A stretch of DNA of 64,000 nucleotides from Pseudolabrys taiwanensis (GTDB lineage Bacteria > Pseudomonadota > Alphaproteobacteria > Rhizobiales > Xanthobacteraceae). A program made the position numbers and the translations under genes. The notes under the pieces were generated by a model. That model saw nothing but the letters and a program-made list of their open reading frames with translations, was not told the DNA's origin and did no database searches. Location of the stretch: assembly GCF_003367395.1 (NCBI RefSeq), contig NZ_CP031417.1:4650001-4714000 (forward strand). Reading direction: 5' to 3'. Positions 60,411-64,000 of this stretch are shown one piece after another; position 1 is the first letter of the stretch; every line of letters starts with the position of its first letter.

Positions 60411-61070
60411 GTGGTCCGATTCGAGAATGTCGGCTTGCGCTACGGCCTTGGGCCGGAGGTTCTGCACGACCTCACTTTTCGCATAGAGCCGCATTCCTTC
60501 CAATTTCTCACCGGGCCCTCGGGCGCCGGCAAGACCAGCCTGTTGCGGCTTCTTTTCCTGTCGCTGAAGCCGACCCGCGGCCTGATCACCCATTTCGGCC
60601 ACGACGTCGCGACGCTGTCGCGCGACGCGGTCGCCACGTTGCGCCGGCGCATCGGCATCGTTTTTCAGGACTTCCGGTTGCTCGACCACATGACGACCTA
60701 CGAGAATGTGGCGCTGCCGCTTCGCGTGATGGGCCGGGCCGAGGATACCTATCGCGACGAGGTGATGGAGCTGTTGCATTGGGTCGGCCTCGGCGAGCGC
60801 GTGTTCGCGCTGCCGCCGGTGCTGTCGGGCGGCGAGAAGCAGCGCGCGGCCATCGCCCGCGCGGTGATCGCGCGTCCCCAATTGCTGCTCGCGGACGAGC
60901 CCACCGGCAACGTCGACCCCTCGCTCGCCCAGCGCCTGCTGCGGCTGTTCATCGAACTCAACAAATCCGGGACGTCGGTCGTCATCGCCACTCACGACAT
61001 TGCCTTGATGGACGAGTACGATGCGCGCCGGCTGGTGCTGCACGACGGACGTCTGCACATCTATGATTGA
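60411..61070 (+). CDS. ftsE: Cell division ATP-binding protein FtsE
   Basis: ATPase of the FtsEX complex, which activates peptidoglycan hydrolases at the division site. The 219-residue product starts at GTG 60411. It carries Walker A GPSGAGKT near residues 35-42, the FtsE-specific GIVFQDFRLLDHMTTYENVA, signature LSGGEKQRAAIARAV, Walker B LLLADEPTGNVDP and switch His in IATHDIALMDEY. Its stop overlaps the ftsX start by 8 bp. Confidence 0.95.
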   Translation: MVRFENVGLRYGLGPEVLHDLTFRIEPHSFQFLTGPSGAGKTSLLRLLFLSLKPTRGLITHFGHDVATLSRDAVATLRRRIGIVFQDFRLLDHMTTYENVALPLRVMGRAEDTYRDEVMELLHWVGLGERVFALPPVLSGGEKQRAAIARAVIARPQLLLADEPTGNVDPSLAQRLLRLFIELNKSGTSVVIATHDIALMDEYDARRLVLHDGRLHIYD

Positions 61071-62046
61071 AGTCAAGGTTACAAGGATGGTCGAAAGCGA
61101 ACGCGTCGACGCGACATTGCCGTCGCGCACGCCCATTATCTTTCTGCCGCGCTTCGACACCTCGCTCGTGCCGCGCAACTCGATCGCCGGCCGCGCGCTG
61201 GTGGCGGTGGTGGCCATCATGACCTTTCTCGCCTCGCTTACCGCAGGCGGCGTCGTGCTCGTCAGCCAGGCGGCGAGCGAATGGCAGTCCGACGTTTCGC
61301 GCGAGGTCACCATTCAGCTCATCCCCGCGGCGGGCCGCGATACCGACGCGCTCGTCGACAAGGCGGCATCTGTGGCGCGCAATTTTCCCGGCATCGCCGA
61401 GGTGCGCGTCTACTCCAAGGACGAGTCGGCGCAACTCTTGGAGCCATGGCTCGGTGCCGGCCTGAAGCTCGAGGAATTGCCGGTGCCGCGGCTGATCGTG
61501 GTGAAGATCGCGTCCGGCGCCGCGCCGGATATCCCGCAGCTGCGCAGCATGCTTGCCGAACAGGTGCCGGGGGCGACGCTCGACGACCACCGCGGCTGGA
61601 TCGACCGCATGCGCGCCATGGCAGGCACCGCGGTCGCCGCCGGCATCGGCATCCTCGCCTTGATGATCGCGGCCACGATTTTGTCGGTGACCTTCGCTAC
61701 GCGGGGTGCCATGGCCACGAATCGGACCGTCATAGAAGTGCTGCATTTTGTCGGCGCCAAGAATGGCTTCATCGCCAGCAATTTTCAGCGCCATTTCCTG
61801 TTGCTCGGGCTGCAGGGCGGCGCGATCGGCGGCGGCGGCGCGATCCTGTTGTTCGCTTTTGCCGCGCTCATGACCCGCTGGTTCGCCGGCACCGCGGGCG
61901 GGGCACAGACGCAAGCTCTGTTCGGCTCGTTCTCGATCGGCTGGAGCGGTTATCTCATCGTGGTGTTGCAGGTGGTGCTGATCGCGGTGGTGACAGCCTA
62001 TACTTCCCGTGTCACCGTCAATCGTACGTTAGAAATGATCGACTAG
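61063..62046 (+). CDS. ftsX: Cell division protein FtsX
   Basis: Membrane partner of FtsE, 327 residues from ATG 61063 (ATG 61087 is an alternative). It has one N-terminal membrane helix (VAVVAIMTFLASLTAGGVVL), a periplasmic domain (about 75-180; REVTIQLIPAAGRDTDALVD, VRVYSKDESAQLL) and three C-terminal helices (IGILALMIAATILSVTFATR, GLQGGAIGGGGAILLFAFAA, YLIVVLQVVLIAVVTAY). The motif TNRTVIEVLHFVGAKNGFIA is typical of FtsX. It overlaps ftsE by 8 bp and is followed after 1 bp by a YdcF-like gene. Confidence 0.94.
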   Translation: MIEVKVTRMVESERVDATLPSRTPIIFLPRFDTSLVPRNSIAGRALVAVVAIMTFLASLTAGGVVLVSQAASEWQSDVSREVTIQLIPAAGRDTDALVDKAASVARNFPGIAEVRVYSKDESAQLLEPWLGAGLKLEELPVPRLIVVKIASGAAPDIPQLRSMLAEQVPGATLDDHRGWIDRMRAMAGTAVAAGIGILALMIAATILSVTFATRGAMATNRTVIEVLHFVGAKNGFIASNFQRHFLLLGLQGGAIGGGGAILLFAFAALMTRWFAGTAGGAQTQALFGSFSIGWSGYLIVVLQVVLIAVVTAYTSRVTVNRTLEMID

Positions 62047-62047
62047 C

Positions 62048-62659
62048 ATGCTCGGAAGTCTCGCCCGTTGGATCGGTTTTCTGACGATGACCGTGTGCGT
62101 CGCCGGCGCCGTGGTGCTCGCCGGCGGCTTCCTATGGTTCGTCTCCAACATCGCCAGCGAGGAGGTCACGCTCGACCGTAACGCCGACGGCATTGTCGTT
62201 CTGACGGGGGCTGCGGCGCGCATCCCCGACGCGATCGAACTGCTCGCCGCCGAACACGGCAAGCGGCTCTTGATCACCGGCGTGCACCGCACGATCAGCG
62301 CCAAGGAGATCGCGCGGCTGACGCCGCTCTACACCAAGTATTTCACCTGCTGCATCGATCTCGACCGCTCCGCGCTCAACACGTTCGGCAATGCGCTCGA
62401 GACCAAGCGCTGGGCGCATGATCACAATTTCATGACGCTGATCGTGGTCACGTCGAACTGGCACATGCCGCGGGCCTTGGTCGAGCTCGAGCACCAGTTG
62501 CCGGAAGTGAAGCTCATCGCCTTCCCGGTGATGTCCGTGAAGTTGAAGACCGAGCCGTGGTGGCAGAGCGTCGACACGGCGCGGCTTCTGTTCGGCGAAT
62601 ATCTGAAGTATCTGTTGGCGCTCACCCGCATGCGCCTGGACTCGGAAGGCGTCGCGTAA
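62048..62659 (+). CDS. YdcF/DUF218-family membrane protein
   Basis: The 203-residue protein has an N-terminal membrane anchor (LTMTVCVAGAVVLAGGFLWF) and a DUF218 domain: DGIVVLTGAAARIPDAIELL, RLLITGVHRTISAKEIARL, SALNTFGNALETKRWA with its conserved Asn/Glu, and VVTSNWHMPRALVELEHQLP. The family acts in the envelope; some members bind SAM or take part in enterobacterial antigen or vancomycin-resistance processes, but the role here is unknown. It sits between ftsX and an acyltransferase gene in one operon. Confidence 0.88.
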   Translation: MLGSLARWIGFLTMTVCVAGAVVLAGGFLWFVSNIASEEVTLDRNADGIVVLTGAAARIPDAIELLAAEHGKRLLITGVHRTISAKEIARLTPLYTKYFTCCIDLDRSALNTFGNALETKRWAHDHNFMTLIVVTSNWHMPRALVELEHQLPEVKLIAFPVMSVKLKTEPWWQSVDTARLLFGEYLKYLLALTRMRLDSEGVA

Positions 62660-62670
62660 GGACAAAATCC

Positions 62671-63405
62671 GTGATCGTTCTACGCTCCATCGCCTTCAAC
62701 GTGCTCTTTTACGTGGGCACTTTCGTCTATCTCATCGCGGCGCTGCCGACGTTCTTCATGCGCTATACCGCGATCGTCGAGGTCGCGAAATCGTGGGCGC
62801 GCTTCAACCTCATGCTGCTGCGTGTCGTCGTCGGCCTCGACTATGAGATCCGCGGGCGGGAGAAGATTCCGCCTGGAGCCGTGCTGGTCGCGGCCAAGCA
62901 CCAATCGGCTTGGGAGACTTTCGCGCTGCTGCCGCTGTTTCCCAATCCGGTATTCATCCTCAAGCGCGAACTGCAATGGATCCCGATCTTCGGCTGGCTC
63001 ACGATCAAGGGCCGCATGGTGCCGGTCGATCGCCGCAAGGGTGCAAAGGCGCTCGTCGCCATGGTCGAGCGCGCGCGCATCGAGCTCGCTCTCAACCGCC
63101 AGCTCATCATCTTTCCCGAAGGGACCCGCCGGCCGGCCGGGGCTGACCCTGCGTACAAACAAGGCGTCGCCCATCTCTACGTGGCGGAAGGTGTGCCCTG
63201 CGTGCCGATCGCGCTCAATTCGGGCTTGTTCTGGCCGCGTCGCTCGGTCCGGCGTCATCCCGGCAAGGTTTTGGTGGAGATCCTCGATCCGATCCCGGCC
63301 GGGCTTGCCCGCGAAGAATTCTTCCAGCGCTTGCAAGCGGCGATCGAGCCTGCCACCGCGCGGCTGATCGCCGAAGCGAAGGCGAGGGGTACGGATAAAA
63401 CCTAA
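62671..63405 (+). CDS. plsC: 1-acyl-sn-glycerol-3-phosphate acyltransferase (PlsC family)
   Basis: Acylates lysophosphatidate to phosphatidate at the inner membrane. 244 residues from GTG 62671 (AAGGA at 62658-62662). There is an N-terminal membrane helix (NVLFYVGTFVYLIAALPTFF). PlsC motif I reads KHQSAWETF, so the usual HX4D is HX4E here. Motifs II and III are KRELQWIPIFGWLT and IIFPEGTRRPAG, and motif IV is VPCVPIALNSGLFWPR. The Asp-to-Glu change in motif I is compatible with activity in some relatives. It is the last gene of the ftsEX operon. Confidence 0.88.
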   Translation: MIVLRSIAFNVLFYVGTFVYLIAALPTFFMRYTAIVEVAKSWARFNLMLLRVVVGLDYEIRGREKIPPGAVLVAAKHQSAWETFALLPLFPNPVFILKRELQWIPIFGWLTIKGRMVPVDRRKGAKALVAMVERARIELALNRQLIIFPEGTRRPAGADPAYKQGVAHLYVAEGVPCVPIALNSGLFWPRRSVRRHPGKVLVEILDPIPAGLAREEFFQRLQAAIEPATARLIAEAKARGTDKT

Positions 63406-63542
63406 ATCCGCTCGTCGGCGCGAAAGCGCGGACCGAATGCGATAGCGCGCTTGTCAGGTCCTGCTGGATTCCGACTGCAAGTCGGCTGTGGCCGACTTGC
63501 GCCTTCAAGTGCGCGAGGGAGTGAACGGCGCGGGACGGCGCC

Positions 63543-64000
63543 TCAGCTTTGTTCGTGCGTGCCCTTGAGTCGCTCGGCCAGAAGATGCAGCTCGCGGTCG
63601 CGGAAGCCCAGCTTCTCCAGCGCGCCGACCGTCTCCAAAACATAATCGCGGTTGTTGCCGGAGCGGCCGTGCCCCTGGCGCACGTGATGCAACTGCTGCT
63701 CCAGCGTGAGCCGGCCGGCGAACTGCTCATGGCCGCGGTCGACCATATAACAGACCGCGCTCACGCGCTGCTTGGGATCGTCGTCGAGCCAGACGGTGCG
63801 CCACGCCTCGCGGTAGACCATGGTCACCTGCTCGCGCTCGCGCAGATACTGGATCGTCGCCGCGCGTTTGTCCGCCGTCACCCGGTAGGCGACGCCGCGG
63901 CAGTTGCCGCCGCGATCGAGACCGAGCACCAGGCCGGGCTTTTCCGGCGTACCGCGGTGGACGAAGGAGTACACGCACAGGGCGCGATGGGCGCCGACGC
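63543..64000 (-). CDS. ChaC-like gamma-glutamylcyclotransferase, C-terminal part (5' end outside window)
   Basis: The frame is open to the window edge, giving about 152 C-terminal residues. HRALCVYSFVHRGTPEKPGL, VLGLDRGGNCRGVAYRV, VCYMVDRGHEQFAGRL and QLHHVRQGHGRSGNNRDYV are the ChaC signature for cleavage of the gamma-glutamyl bond of glutathione to 5-oxoproline and Cys-Gly. The N-terminal substrate-binding YGSL motif and catalytic Glu would lie outside or at the edge. It is convergent with the plsC-like gene. Confidence 0.9.
   Translation of the reverse strand, partial: VGAHRALCVYSFVHRGTPEKPGLVLGLDRGGNCRGVAYRVTADKRAATIQYLREREQVTMVYREAWRTVWLDDDPKQRVSAVCYMVDRGHEQFAGRLTLEQQLHHVRQGHGRSGNNRDYVLETVGALEKLGFRDRELHLLAERLKGTHEQS

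Overview
The window is 64 kb of high-GC chromosomal DNA from an alphaproteobacterium of the order Hyphomicrobiales. Gene content and protein wording point to the Bradyrhizobium / Rhodopseudomonas / Xanthobacteraceae side of the order. The pointers are GcrA with GANTC-rich upstream DNA, a TlpA that reads like the Bradyrhizobium protein, a SAM-II riboswitch before metZ, the long tandem-domain dCTP deaminase, a DUF4175 giant protein after lysA, and BjaI/RpaI-like quorum sensing. The species cannot be named from sequence alone. No rRNA, insertion sequence, phage, CRISPR array or origin was seen. There is one tRNA (Gly-CCC).

Layout. 0-7 kb: phosphate regulon phoR-pstS-pstC-pstA-pstB-phoU-phoB with a three-repeat Pho box before pstS. 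7-15.6 kb: gcrA divergent from argD-argF-hslO, an L,D-transpeptidase-like gene, apaG, then an opgC acyltransferase gene followed by two SGNH-hydrolase paralogues. 15.7-20.6 kb: metZ with SAM-II riboswitch and terminator, dCTP deaminase, and a guanine deaminase / tandem-ABM membrane protein pair. 20.9-25.8 kb: tRNA-Gly, then a TRAP transporter (dctMQP) with a fumarylacetoacetate-hydrolase-family enzyme and a divergent GntR regulator. 25.9-34.4 kb: cell-wall enzymes, PfkB and a large GGDEF-EAL receptor. 34.4-38.9 kb: a catabolic island with a glutamine-synthetase-like enzyme, Rieske oxygenase alpha and beta subunits and a divergent LysR regulator. This resembles known aniline dioxygenase loci. 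39-45 kb: polysaccharide deacetylase, Sco1, a luxR-luxI pair and a large membrane glycosyltransferase. 45-49 kb: cobalamin adenosyltransferase, etfBA and hbd. 49-51.3 kb: GST, ArsR with an AHSA1-VOC fusion, and two tandem YjfB-like small genes. 51.3-58.2 kb: tlpA divergent from argH-lptM-lysA, then DUF4175. 58.2-64 kb: lytic transglycosylase, zinc-ribbon DUF3426 protein, ftsE-ftsX, ydcF-like, plsC-like and a chaC-like gene cut by the window edge.

The genes fall into self-contained modules: phosphate sensing and uptake, arginine/lysine/methionine synthesis, envelope growth and division, butyryl-CoA-type redox metabolism, and two solute-catabolism modules (TRAP/FAH and GS/Rieske). The most interesting items are the GS-Rieske cluster, a perfect 13-bp hairpin that contains the luxI ribosome-binding site just after a lux-box-like dyad, the cluster of five GANTC sites between gcrA and argD, the SGNH pair with one predicted pseudoenzyme, and the tandem YjfB-like genes. 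All functions are assigned by reading the translations; no database search was possible.
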